A stretch of DNA of 18,730 nt from Lachnospiraceae bacterium UBA5902. Lineage in GTDB: Bacteria; Bacillota; Clostridia; Lachnospirales; Lachnospiraceae. The translations under genes and the position numbers were made by a program. Each line of letters opens with the position of its first letter. The stretch's first letter is position 1. The notes under the pieces were generated by a model that was not told the DNA's origin, made no database searches, and saw only the letters and a list, made by a program, of their open reading frames with translations. Location of the stretch: the NCBI GenBank assembly GCA_002431865.1, contig DJEI01000025.1:1-18730 (forward strand). The letters run 5' to 3'. Shown here piece after piece: positions 1 through 6,561 of the stretch.

Positions 1-485
1 GCAAAATATCCTTCCTTGAGTATTTTTCCATAGGTAAGCTTCGTCATACGTATATCAATAAATTTGTGATTGATATACGCACTTACGATTGTTTTTACGT
101 TTTCATCAATCACAACTTTCGTCATGCCTTCCACTCTTGCCGTACCGTTCTCTTCCACTCTCTGCTTCAAATCTACGAACTGTTCCGGTTGCATCTCTAC
201 AATATAGCTTTCCTCAGCGGTTGTTACAAGGTAATATCCTTCATATTTATTTTCCGCCAGCTTCTCCGGTACCCGAATAATATCAATATATGCTGTCTGA
301 TTTGCAGGATTGGATTCTTCCTGTAATACCTGTTCAAATGGTCGGACACAATCCATCTTTCTCTTTGTCTGAATCAATCCAAATCCCACCAATAATATCC
401 CTATCAATAAGAGGATCATTCCAATTGTCCGCCATATTTGATTGAATTTGTATTCTTCTTTTATATGCTTATTCGTATATTTCAT
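1..485 (-). CDS. Single-pass membrane protein of unknown function (3' end outside window)
   Basis: Reading leftward from the ATG at 485, an open frame of 161 codons runs off the window edge without a stop, so the C-terminus is missing. The start has a strong AGGAGG at 500-495, 9 nt upstream. Residues about 1-18 are polar and basic (KHIKEEYKFNQIWRT), followed by one hydrophobic helix at about residues 21-38 (IGMILLLIGILLVGFGLI). The rest is a soluble, mixed-charge domain, probably extracytoplasmic because the short N-terminus is positively charged. That domain has alternating beta-like segments (AYIDIIRVPEKL, YEGYYLVTTAEESYIVEM) and a TARVEGMTKVV stretch. I do not recognise the family. A promoter-like pair lies just upstream (542-571), so it is probably transcribed separately from the hydrolase gene. 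Confidence 0.75.
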   Translation of the reverse strand, partial: MKYTNKHIKEEYKFNQIWRTIGMILLLIGILLVGFGLIQTKRKMDCVRPFEQVLQEESNPANQTAYIDIIRVPEKLAENKYEGYYLVTTAEESYIVEMQPEQFVDLKQRVEENGTARVEGMTKVVIDENVKTIVSAYINHKFIDIRMTKLTYGKILKEGYF

Positions 486-541
486 GGCATGTATCCTCCT
501 ACACTCGATTTTTCAGTCCGACAAAACGGAATTCAGATATT

Positions 542-571
542 ATCATAAAATCTCTGCAACACGATTGCCAA
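542..571 (-). promoter_or_regulatory. Predicted sigma-A promoter for the membrane protein gene
   Basis: On the minus strand TTGGCA (571-566) and TATGAT (547-542) are separated by 18 bp, each one mismatch from consensus. The predicted start is near 535, giving a leader of about 50 nt before the AGGAGG and the ATG at 485. The -35 lies only 15 nt beyond the stop codon of the upstream hydrolase gene. Confidence 0.5.
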
Positions 572-585
572 CTAATCCTGCCTAA

Positions 586-1377
586 TTATAAATTTGCCAA
601 GAACTCCCCTATGCAGCAATTCACAAAATCAGGATTGTCAACATTAGAATTATGTGCTGCATCAGGAATCCAAGTAATCTTCGTTCCAGTTCTTTTTGAC
701 CATTTTTTATTATATTGTTTTACTTTTCCTGTATTATCTTTTTCCCCAACTATTAGTAACAGTGGACAAGATATTTGCAATTCTCTATTATCTTCCAAAA
801 ATCCTGCATAGCCAATTCCCATCAAATGGCAAAGTTCTGCTTTTTTATAATCACTAACCATTTCAAGCATATTATCTCGTCCTGCTTTTGTAACAGCATT
901 TTGTTTTGCCATTGATACTTTAAGCATTTTTTCTGAAAATGGTTTACACATCCATTCTATCTGTTTTAACCACCAAATGTCTGATTTAGAATAATAATTA
1001 CCGAATGGCGTTGAATCTATTGACACAAATCCTATTACCATTTCAGGATATCTTGAAATAAAAGACTGTGCAATATAACCACCCATTGATTGTCCAATCA
1101 ACACAACTTGTTTAATTTTCAATTTATTCAATATTTGTAACATCACGGCAACAGCATCCTCATATGAAAAATTCGAATATGGTCTTGATTTTCCATGTGC
1201 AGGTGCATCCCATACTATCACATTATATTTACCACTCAAAAATTCAATCCGCTTATCAAACATTGCATGATTGGCAGTTAATCCATGTAAAAGAAAAACT
1301 GTCCTTTTAGCAAAATCAATATTGGTATACCAATAATATACAGGCCCTTTTTTACATTCTAATATCGCTTGTTGCAT
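586..1377 (-). CDS. Alpha/beta hydrolase (esterase/lipase-like)
   Basis: This 263-residue protein has the whole alpha/beta-hydrolase signature in order. The oxyanion motif is HG at residues 31-32 (FLLHGLTANH), the nucleophile elbow GQSMGG carries Ser97, the acid is probably Asp214 in VGEKDN, and the catalytic His242 sits in DAAHNSN. There is no signal peptide, so it should be cytoplasmic. The substrate cannot be told from sequence; the size suits a small esterase, thioesterase or C-C hydrolase. I chose the ATG at 1377 because a GGTGAG stretch lies about 10 nt upstream; an in-frame TTG at 1398 would add seven residues. Codon use is AT-rich compared with the genes to the right, consistent with acquired DNA. 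A TATAAT (1431-1426) could be its -10. Confidence 0.88.
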   Translation of the reverse strand: MQQAILECKKGPVYYWYTNIDFAKRTVFLLHGLTANHAMFDKRIEFLSGKYNVIVWDAPAHGKSRPYSNFSYEDAVAVMLQILNKLKIKQVVLIGQSMGGYIAQSFISRYPEMVIGFVSIDSTPFGNYYSKSDIWWLKQIEWMCKPFSEKMLKVSMAKQNAVTKAGRDNMLEMVSDYKKAELCHLMGIGYAGFLEDNRELQISCPLLLIVGEKDNTGKVKQYNKKWSKRTGTKITWIPDAAHNSNVDNPDFVNCCIGEFLANL

Positions 1378-1425
1378 ATTTTTATATCTCACCACCAAAT
1401 TCCGATTGTTAAATTCATGATGTTA

Positions 1426-1431
1426 ATTATA
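1426..1431 (-). promoter_or_regulatory. Possible -10 element for the hydrolase gene
   Basis: A perfect TATAAT on the minus strand lies about 50 nt upstream of the hydrolase start. No good -35 is present at 16-18 bp, so this is a weak call. From here to 1533 I see only an inverted repeat, CTAGTA (1492-1497) with TACTAG (1518-1523), before the hairpin module begins. Confidence 0.3.
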
Positions 1432-1533
1432 GCTTATATTGGCAGAATTGCATATCCATATCTTATGTCATCTTTCTGAAATACAAAAGAACTAGTATAT
1501 TCAATCCTAATCAAAACTACTAGAATCATTTTC

Positions 1534-1630
1534 TTGACAATTCTACTATATCGTAGTAACTTCTTTATAAGAAATGGGTTTGTTACCGTACAATCTTACG
1601 ATTCAAGCGGGGTGTTCGTTTCTTTTTTAT
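1534..1630 (+). ncRNA. Candidate small RNA gene, copy 1 (promoter, hairpin, T-tract)
   Basis: TTGACA (1534-1539) is followed after 17 bp by TAACTT (1557-1562), then by a roughly 60-nt segment able to fold and ending in TTTTTT (1623-1628). The basal stem pairs AAGAAAUGGGU (1569-1579) with 1614-1624. A CCG/CGG step (1586-1588 with 1608-1610) and an apical hairpin AATC-ttac-GATT (1592-1603) follow. A second copy at 3149-3247 keeps the same plan although the apical stem differs in sequence. Read on the minus strand, bases 1628-1599 spell KKETNTPLES and then a stop, like the expected tail of an LPD3-family protein. The segment could therefore be a gene remnant rather than an RNA gene. No expression evidence is available. 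Confidence 0.4.
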
Positions 1631-1650
1631 TATAAAAAAAGCTATATGTG

Positions 1651-3028
1651 AGTCAAGTCCAAAATTGTGTGTAAATTCATCTTTCAGTTATGTTAGTTCA
1701 TCTATGCTGCCTTTATTTTCAGGAGATTGGATTGAATGGAACTTAGTTTGTCGTAGTACTCTTTCATATCAAAAATTCTGTGACCGACACTCCAATCATT
1801 ATGATCATCCTGAAGAACTGCACCAATTAGTCGAATAATAGATTCCGTATTAGGAAAAATCTGAATGACCTTTTCACGTCTTCGGATCTCTCTGTTTTCA
1901 CGCTCTATTATGTTGCTGGTTCTTATTGCAATACGATATTTTGAAGGTAATGCCATGATTGTAATGCTATCTTCGAAACCTTCATCAAGGACAGCCATTG
2001 CTTCATTTGCAACATCCTGATATTCATCGTATATAGATTCCTTTAGGCGACGGGCTTCTTCAATAGTAGTTGCATTAAACATATCTCGCAATTCAGAAGC
2101 CAAACCAGTGCTGTATTTTTTGGGGCACTTATCTATGATATTTCTAGTAAAATGAGCTTGGCAACGCTGCCATGAAGAACCAGAGAAGCATTCCTTTATT
2201 GCTTCAACAAGTCCCGCATGCGCATCTGATATCACAATATCCACGCCACGTAAGCCACGACTTTTAAGACTTTCAAAGAAGTCCTTCCAAGTATTTACTT
2301 TCTCAGAATCGTATACTTCAAAACCGAGTACTTCCTTGTGACCTGTATTGTTTATTCCAATAGCGACAAACAATGCTTTGGACTTGACACGATGATCTTC
2401 GCGGGCTTTTAAATATATCGCATCAACAATAATAAACGGATAATGTTCCGGCAGTAAACGTTCCTTGAAATGTTTAATTGGAACATCAAGTTCCTTACAA
2501 ATTTCAGAAACAGTAGATTTAGAGAAAGACTCTCCACAGAGTTCTTCAGTTACCTTTTTGACATTTCTGGTTGATATGCCCTGCACTACCATTTCCATCA
2601 TGGTTGTAATTAAAGCTTGCTCATTACGCTGGTAATTCTCAAATAAGGAAGTCTTAAATGGGACATTACGATGTCTGGGAACTTGTAATTCAATCTTTCC
2701 GATGCGAGTGGTTAATGACCTTGTCCGGGTTCCATTTCTATAATCGGAACGCTCCTGAGAACGTTCATAGTTATTAGCACCAAGTTGTTCGGTAGATTCA
2801 GCTTGAAGCACTTGATTAAGTAAAGCTTCCATAAGCTTGCCGAAGGCTTCATCCTTAGTTTCTGAAAAAAGTCCTACAAAAAAATCACTATCTAATGTAA
2901 AATGTAATTGAGCCATGAGTTTCATCCTTTCAATTATGTTTTGTGTGGTAACTTAATTATAACTGAAAGATGAGCACTTGGCTCTTTTTTATATGATTTG
3001 TAATTTACACCATTATATAGACTTTATC
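1651..3028 (-). mobile_element. IS256-family insertion sequence
   Basis: About 1.38 kb containing one intact transposase gene. The ends were placed by comparing the 27-nt left end (1651-1677) with the inverted right end (3028-3002); 17 of 27 positions match, including AAGTC and the inner GTGTAAATT. The right end, GATAAAGTCTATATAAT, closely resembles the terminal repeats of IS256 itself. Inside these, a perfect 15-nt inverted pair (TCATCTTTCAGTTAT) sits at 1677-1691 and 2959-2973. The flanks TATATGTG (1643-1650) and GCTATGTG (3029-3036) agree at 6 of 8 positions and may be a decayed target-site duplication. End positions are uncertain by a few bases. Confidence 0.85.
1702..2916 (-). CDS. IS256-family (mutator-type) DDE transposase
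   Basis: This 404-residue protein matches the family's usual length of about 390-410. It shows FIIVDAIYLKARED (first catalytic Asp), VDIVISDAHAGL (second Asp) and the family signature SNIIERENREIRRR followed by IFPN and RLIGAVL, which contains the catalytic Glu. The conserved WQRCQAHFTRN segment is also intact. It catalyses movement of the surrounding IS by cutting and joining its terminal repeats. I chose the ATG at 2916 because AAAGG lies 9 nt upstream; the in-frame ATG at 2925 abuts that AAAGG and has no usable spacing. With no frameshift or stop and all catalytic residues present, the element may still be active. Confidence 0.95.
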   Translation of the reverse strand: MAQLHFTLDSDFFVGLFSETKDEAFGKLMEALLNQVLQAESTEQLGANNYERSQERSDYRNGTRTRSLTTRIGKIELQVPRHRNVPFKTSLFENYQRNEQALITTMMEMVVQGISTRNVKKVTEELCGESFSKSTVSEICKELDVPIKHFKERLLPEHYPFIIVDAIYLKAREDHRVKSKALFVAIGINNTGHKEVLGFEVYDSEKVNTWKDFFESLKSRGLRGVDIVISDAHAGLVEAIKECFSGSSWQRCQAHFTRNIIDKCPKKYSTGLASELRDMFNATTIEEARRLKESIYDEYQDVANEAMAVLDEGFEDSITIMALPSKYRIAIRTSNIIERENREIRRREKVIQIFPNTESIIRLIGAVLQDDHNDWSVGHRIFDMKEYYDKLSSIQSNLLKIKAA

Positions 3029-3120
3029 GCTATGTGCATAAATACATAGCCCTTTTGTAGTTCCACCTCAGCAGAACTATCGCTTTTCATATTCCACTTA
3101 ACGGCAGGAGTCTCCACTTA
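3029..3120 (-). ncRNA. Possible minus-strand structured RNA whose terminator was split by the IS
   Basis: Downstream of a minus-strand promoter-like pair (3155-3127) about 92 nt lead to a hairpin with GCTATGT/ACATAGC arms (3029-3050) that touches the IS end. Before it comes a 6-bp stem, TAGTTC/GAACTA (3058-3063 with 3074-3079), with a 10-nt loop. AAGTGGA occurs twice (around 3113-3119 and 3093-3100). If the IS is removed, the hairpin is followed by TTTTTTTAT (complement of 1632-1640), making a good intrinsic terminator. It could instead be leftover 3' sequence of another mobile element: one frame reads VETPAVKWNMKSDSSAEVEL and onward for about 30 residues. No Rfam family is recognised. Confidence 0.3.
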
Positions 3121-3141
3121 TTTATGATATTATCATAAATA
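3119..3141. repeat. Perfect 23-nt palindrome between divergent promoter elements
   Basis: The arms TATTTATGATA and TATCATAAATA (11 bp each) flank a single central T. The minus-strand -10 (TAATAT, 3132-3127) lies in its centre. It could be an operator or part of a mobile-element end; it has no T-tract, so it is not a terminator. Confidence 0.55.
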
Positions 3142-3177
3142 TTTTATCTTGACAACAAATCTAATCAATAGTAATAT
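3127..3177. promoter_or_regulatory. Overlapping divergent promoters
   Basis: Plus strand: TTGACA (3149-3154), 17 bp, TAATAT (3172-3177). Minus strand: TTGTCA (3155-3150), 17 bp, TAATAT (3132-3127). The two -35 boxes share the sequence TTGACAA, so polymerase binding would be mutually exclusive. The plus promoter reads into the hairpin module at 3185; the minus promoter reads through the IS end towards the transposase. Confidence 0.4.
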
Positions 3178-3184
3178 TCTTTTT

Positions 3185-3247
3185 AAGAAATGTGGTTTTG
3201 TGCCGTACAGCAGTATTGCTCAAGCGGGTTACTACGTTTCTTTTTTT
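3185..3247 (+). ncRNA. Candidate small RNA gene, copy 2, overlapping the 3' end of the LPD3 gene
   Basis: Starting about 8 nt after the plus-strand -10, AAGAAAUGUGGU (3185-3196) can pair with 3231-3242 in a 12-bp stem. A CCG/CGG step (3203-3205 with 3225-3227) and an apical hairpin AGCA-guau-UGCU (3209-3220) follow, then TTTTTTT (3241-3247). Against copy 1 (1569-1628), three of the four apical base pairs are changed on both sides, so the pairing is kept, while CCGTAC and CAAGCGGG beside it are identical. The T-tract is antisense to the last codons of the convergent gene at 3232-3756. An alternative is that the likeness comes from a shared protein-coding tail on the other strand. Confidence 0.42.
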
Positions 3248-3756
3248 ATGTCAATAATATCATATAAATATTTTTTCCCATCTGAATCACATCGTATAAT
3301 CATTCGACCTTGGTATTTATTTTTACCAATAATTATTCTATCTTCATTCGTAATTGGTATTGTAAAATGTACTGTACAACGATACCATCCATATTTTGCA
3401 TTTTTATTATGTTTCTCCTCATTATTTGTACGAAATGTTATATTCGTTGCTATTTTCACTAATTCTGGAATAGCCTGAGATGCATTTGCCTTTGCTTTTC
3501 CAATTGTCCCTAAAGCTCTTTTGTTGTAATTACTATGTGAATACTCATCTGGAAAATCTGTTCCGATAAAAATAACTTCATCGGTATCATCTATGGTATA
3601 CGATTCACCTACATATTTTCTTAAATACGATTCCACACCATTCCAATCAATTTTTCTTTTTCCATTAAATTGAATAGTTGTAATTTCAACAACTTTTACT
3701 CCATCATTCCTTACTGTTATATTTACACATCTCTGATTTTTCTTCACAAACTCCAT
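3232..3756 (-). CDS. Orphan LPD3-like (phage/ICE polyvalent-protein) domain protein
   Basis: This 174-residue protein has no signal peptide or membrane segment. From memory of the family, it matches the compact domain found inside large polyvalent proteins of phages and conjugative elements: KIDWNGVESYLRKYVGESY, TDFPDEYSHSNYNKRALGT, KAKANASQAIPELVKIATN, EEKHNKNAKYGWYR and KYLYDIIDIKKET. Such domains have been linked to a barnase/EndoU-like nuclease fold; a catalytic role here is inference. The ATG lies inside the last codons of dprA (13-nt overlap) with GAGGG 8 nt upstream, implying translational coupling. The frame stops at KKET. Skipping one base continues as SNPLEQYCCTAQNHIS to 3183, close to the usual family tail (KKETSNPLE), so the C-terminus has probably lost 14 or more residues to a 1-bp insertion. 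AT-rich, unlike dprA. Confidence 0.65.
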   Translation of the reverse strand: MEFVKKNQRCVNITVRNDGVKVVEITTIQFNGKRKIDWNGVESYLRKYVGESYTIDDTDEVIFIGTDFPDEYSHSNYNKRALGTIGKAKANASQAIPELVKIATNITFRTNNEEKHNKNAKYGWYRCTVHFTIPITNEDRIIIGKNKYQGRMIIRCDSDGKKYLYDIIDIKKET

Positions 3757-4886
3757 ATATAATACCCTCGCACCGGCTGTTTGATCACGTTTCGCCGCTC
3801 CAGCTCATACAGCACACTGATCGTCGTCGATACGCCAAGTCTTGCCTGAGCGATTACATCATCCACATGCACCGGATCTAAGCCTAGAAGGTCATATACG
3901 GTCCGTTCAGTGGCTGTGAGGTTATCCCTCGTTTCACTTTGTTTTTCAGCACTACCGGATGCAGCACCGCTAACATCATCCATATTCAGGCGTTCCTCTC
4001 CCCACAGATCAAGCAGGATATCCTTCGGTCTTGTCACGCACATGGCTCCCAACTGAATCAGATGATTTGTACCCTCACTGAATGCATCTAATACTCTGCC
4101 CGGCAGAGCGTACACCTGTTTTCCCTGATCAAGTGCCAGATCTGCTGTAATCAGAGAACCGCTTTTCTTCTTGGCACAGGATACTAAAACGCCATCCGAC
4201 AGTCCGCTTATGATCCGGTTTCTGAGTGGGAACTGAAACGCAAGCGGCGGTACATCCAGACAATATTCGGACAGAATCAATCCACGCTCTTCAATCTGCG
4301 CGAATAATTCGATATTCTCACGCGGATATGTGACATTAATCCCGCAGCCAAGCACTGCGATCGTATAGCCTCCTGCTTCCAGGCAGCCGCGATGTGCCTG
4401 TCCATCGATGCCCCTGGCCAGTCCACTCACAATCTGGACTCCAGCCTTCGCAAGCTCCCTCGCGAAGATACGTGTCATTTCTTTGCAGTATGTATCTGCA
4501 TTCCGTGCGCCCACAATCGCAACCGACTGATTATAATAATTGATGCTCTCCCGGATTTTGCCACGCGCAAATAAAATCTCCGGTTTATCGTAGATATTTG
4601 TAAGCTTCTCCGGGTATAACGGATGCCCCGGATATAAGATCCGGATGTTTCGTTCCTTTAATCGTCCGTATACTTCATCCAAATAATTTGAATTTTTGCG
4701 AGGTAAAATCGTCTGATATTCAGCCGGTTCAAATTGCTTTGCCAGCTCCTTCTCAAGCTCCGATACCGATTGCTCCATAGCCTGCTCGACCGTTCCATAC
4801 CGTAGGATCAGATAATATTTTACTTTTGATGATATCTCATGATTTCCATATAACCAAAGCCTTGCCATCTCACTTCTAGTTTCCAT
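3744..4886 (-). CDS. dprA: DNA processing protein DprA (Smf)
   Basis: This 380-residue cytoplasmic protein binds incoming single-stranded DNA and loads RecA during natural transformation. The Rossmann core shows VAIVGARNAD, SGLARGIDGQAHRGCLEAGG (about residues 150-170), VLGCGINVTYPREN, FPLRNRIISGLSDGVLV and KSGSLITADLALDQG. The C-terminal winged helix spans the last 60 or so residues (TATERTVYDLLG to VIKQPVRGYYIW). The start at 4886 has AGGAGG 6 nt upstream and overlaps the comM stop by 11 nt. Upstream in-frame ATGs lie inside comM and lack that site. In many Clostridia topA follows dprA; here an LPD3-type gene follows instead, overlapping by 13 nt. Confidence 0.96.
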   Translation of the reverse strand: METRSEMARLWLYGNHEISSKVKYYLILRYGTVEQAMEQSVSELEKELAKQFEPAEYQTILPRKNSNYLDEVYGRLKERNIRILYPGHPLYPEKLTNIYDKPEILFARGKIRESINYYNQSVAIVGARNADTYCKEMTRIFARELAKAGVQIVSGLARGIDGQAHRGCLEAGGYTIAVLGCGINVTYPRENIELFAQIEERGLILSEYCLDVPPLAFQFPLRNRIISGLSDGVLVSCAKKKSGSLITADLALDQGKQVYALPGRVLDAFSEGTNHLIQLGAMCVTRPKDILLDLWGEERLNMDDVSGAASGSAEKQSETRDNLTATERTVYDLLGLDPVHVDDVIAQARLGVSTTISVLYELERRNVIKQPVRGYYIWSL

Positions 4887-6420
4887 ACAGAACCTCCTTT
4901 GCAAATACATCCTGGTTACGGTAAAATGCTGCTTCCTGCAAATGTGCATTTTCAATCTCTTCGCTGCCAGCCAGATCGGCGATCGTGCGGGCAAGCTTTA
5001 ATACCCGGTGTACACCACGCACAGACAATTCCTGTTCTTCAAACAGCTGAAGCACCAGCCGTTTTCCTTCCTCCGATAACGTGATATATTCCTCCAGATT
5101 CTTTCCATCAAGCTGTGAATTAAACAACAGTCCGGTTCCGGCAAACCGTTCCTTCTGCATCTGTCTTGCCTGTTCCACACGTGCCCGGATTGTCTTCGAA
5201 GATTCCGTTTTCTGTTTGGAGAAAAGTGCCTCCTGCTTTACGCCTTTAACCTCCATCCGGATATCGATCCGGTCAAGTAACGGTCCGCTTACCTTGCTTT
5301 GATAACGGCGGATCTGCTGTTCCGTGCAGCTACATCTCCGATAATCCGGGTAGTTTCCACACGGACATGGATTCATCGCCGCCACAAACATAAAATCCGC
5401 AGGGAATTCATACGACGCCTGTACTCTCGATATCCGGATTCTCCGGTCTTCTAACGGCTGGCGCAGCACTTCTAACACCGGCTTGGAAAATTCTGGAAGT
5501 TCATCTAAAAACAGCACCCCGTAATGGGCAAAGCTAACCTCTCCCGGTGTCGGGACTCTGCCACCACCGATCAGTGCATATTCCGAGATCGTGTGATGTG
5601 GTGCCCGGAACGGACGCCTGTGGATCAATCCCCCTTCCGGCGGTAACATCCCTCCGACGCTGTATATCTTTGTCACCTCCAGACTTTCTTCGAAGCTCAT
5701 CCGGGGCAGGATTGTCGGCAGACGCTTCGCAAGCATGGATTTGCCGGCTCCGGCTGCACCAGTCAGCAATACATTGTGGAACCCTGCCGCAGCAATCTCC
5801 ATCCCCCGTTTGATACTTTCCTGTCCAACCACATCTGAGAAATCAATATCATACATATATTCCGATGCATCCCCCGTCGGCTGCGTAACATTCGTATGCT
5901 CTATTTCTTTTATTCCCTGAATATACTCCATGGCCTCCTGCAGGCTCGAAACGCCTATGACGGATATTCCCTGCACCAAAGCAGCTTCCCGCACATTTTC
6001 TTTCGGGACAATGCAGCCTGTCATACCATCTTCTCTGGCACAGATAACCATAGGAAGAACACCCGGAATCGCTTTGACAGATCCGTCCAGACTCAATTCT
6101 CCCAGTACTAACATCTGATCCATCGGTAATTCTGCCGTAATGCCGAGTGACAGCAACACTGCCGTTGCTATCGCCAAATCATATCCAGAACCATCTTTTC
6201 TCATATCTGCCGGGGATAAATTGATCGTGATGCGCTTCGGTGGCAAATGAAAGCCAGAATTCTTAAGCGCAGTCCGCACGCGTTCCGATGCCTCCCTTAC
6301 AGACGATGACAGATATCCAACCATGGTAAATATCGGCAGACCATCATTCACATCTGCCTCCACATCAATCATTCGTCCGTCCACACCGTGAACCGCACAG
6401 CTTTTTACTTTACTAAACAT
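4876..6420 (-). CDS. comM: YifB/ComM-family magnesium-chelatase-like AAA+ ATPase
   Basis: This 514-residue protein is close to the 500-510 typical of the family, whose studied members are hexameric helicases aiding branch migration of DNA taken up in transformation. The N-terminal ChlI/Lon-protease-like domain starts MFSKVKSCAVHGVDG and includes RITINLSPADMRKDG. Walker A is GAAGAGKS at residues 221-228 and Walker B LFLDELPEF near 302-309. The CPCGNYPDYRRCSC cysteine-rich motif and the C-terminal RGVHRVLKLARTIADLAGS are present. The ATG at 6420 has GGGAG 5 nt upstream; the TTG at 6441 would add seven residues and lies upstream of that site. It heads the comM-dprA-LPD3 unit behind a clear promoter (6487-6459). 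Confidence 0.96.
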   Translation of the reverse strand: MFSKVKSCAVHGVDGRMIDVEADVNDGLPIFTMVGYLSSSVREASERVRTALKNSGFHLPPKRITINLSPADMRKDGSGYDLAIATAVLLSLGITAELPMDQMLVLGELSLDGSVKAIPGVLPMVICAREDGMTGCIVPKENVREAALVQGISVIGVSSLQEAMEYIQGIKEIEHTNVTQPTGDASEYMYDIDFSDVVGQESIKRGMEIAAAGFHNVLLTGAAGAGKSMLAKRLPTILPRMSFEESLEVTKIYSVGGMLPPEGGLIHRRPFRAPHHTISEYALIGGGRVPTPGEVSFAHYGVLFLDELPEFSKPVLEVLRQPLEDRRIRISRVQASYEFPADFMFVAAMNPCPCGNYPDYRRCSCTEQQIRRYQSKVSGPLLDRIDIRMEVKGVKQEALFSKQKTESSKTIRARVEQARQMQKERFAGTGLLFNSQLDGKNLEEYITLSEEGKRLVLQLFEEQELSVRGVHRVLKLARTIADLAGSEEIENAHLQEAAFYRNQDVFAKEVLYGN

Positions 6421-6458
6421 ATTCGCTCCCTTCTTCTCCAAGGGTGCTGACCAAGTTT

Positions 6459-6487
6459 ATAGTATAAAAGAAAAGAACATCTGTCAA
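6459..6487 (-). promoter_or_regulatory. Sigma-A promoter of the comM-dprA operon
   Basis: Minus strand TTGACA (6487-6482) is a perfect -35. After exactly 17 bp comes TACTAT (6464-6459). Predicted start is about 6452, with a short leader before the ATG at 6420. The -35 lies inside the hairpin that ends the upstream operon, so terminator and promoter overlap. Confidence 0.65.
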
Positions 6488-6532
6488 CGAACAAAGTCTG
6501 AAACTTTTGTGAACGTTGCAAATGTTCTTTTT
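6471..6532 (-). terminator. Long hairpin terminator downstream of the flavoprotein gene
   Basis: AAAAGAACAT (6471-6480) pairs with ATGTTCTTTT (6522-6531). Inside it CAACG (6485-6489) pairs with CGTTG (6514-6518), and ACAAAG faces CTTTTGT near the loop. On the minus strand the stem is followed by a T-rich run (TTTTCTTTTA). On the plus strand a T-run also follows, so it could work in both directions. Confidence 0.65.
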
Positions 6533-6561
6533 GTATGATAAATACTACTATTTATCATATC

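Noticed and set aside
3029..3115. Short minus-strand frame VETPAVKWNMKS... (about 30 residues)
   Set aside because: Preceded directly by an in-frame stop, no ribosome site, and it runs into the IS. Not called as a gene; mentioned only as a possible relic.
1534..3247. Type III toxin-antitoxin locus as a firm call
   Set aside because: Known type III antitoxins are tandem repeats upstream of, and on the same strand as, the toxin. Here the modules are convergent and each has its own promoter, and the toxin role is unproven.
3149..3478. Plus-strand 109-residue frame with hydrophobic stretches
   Set aside because: It lies mostly antisense to the LPD3 gene and runs through the hairpin module; no ribosome site. 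Explained as a shadow frame.
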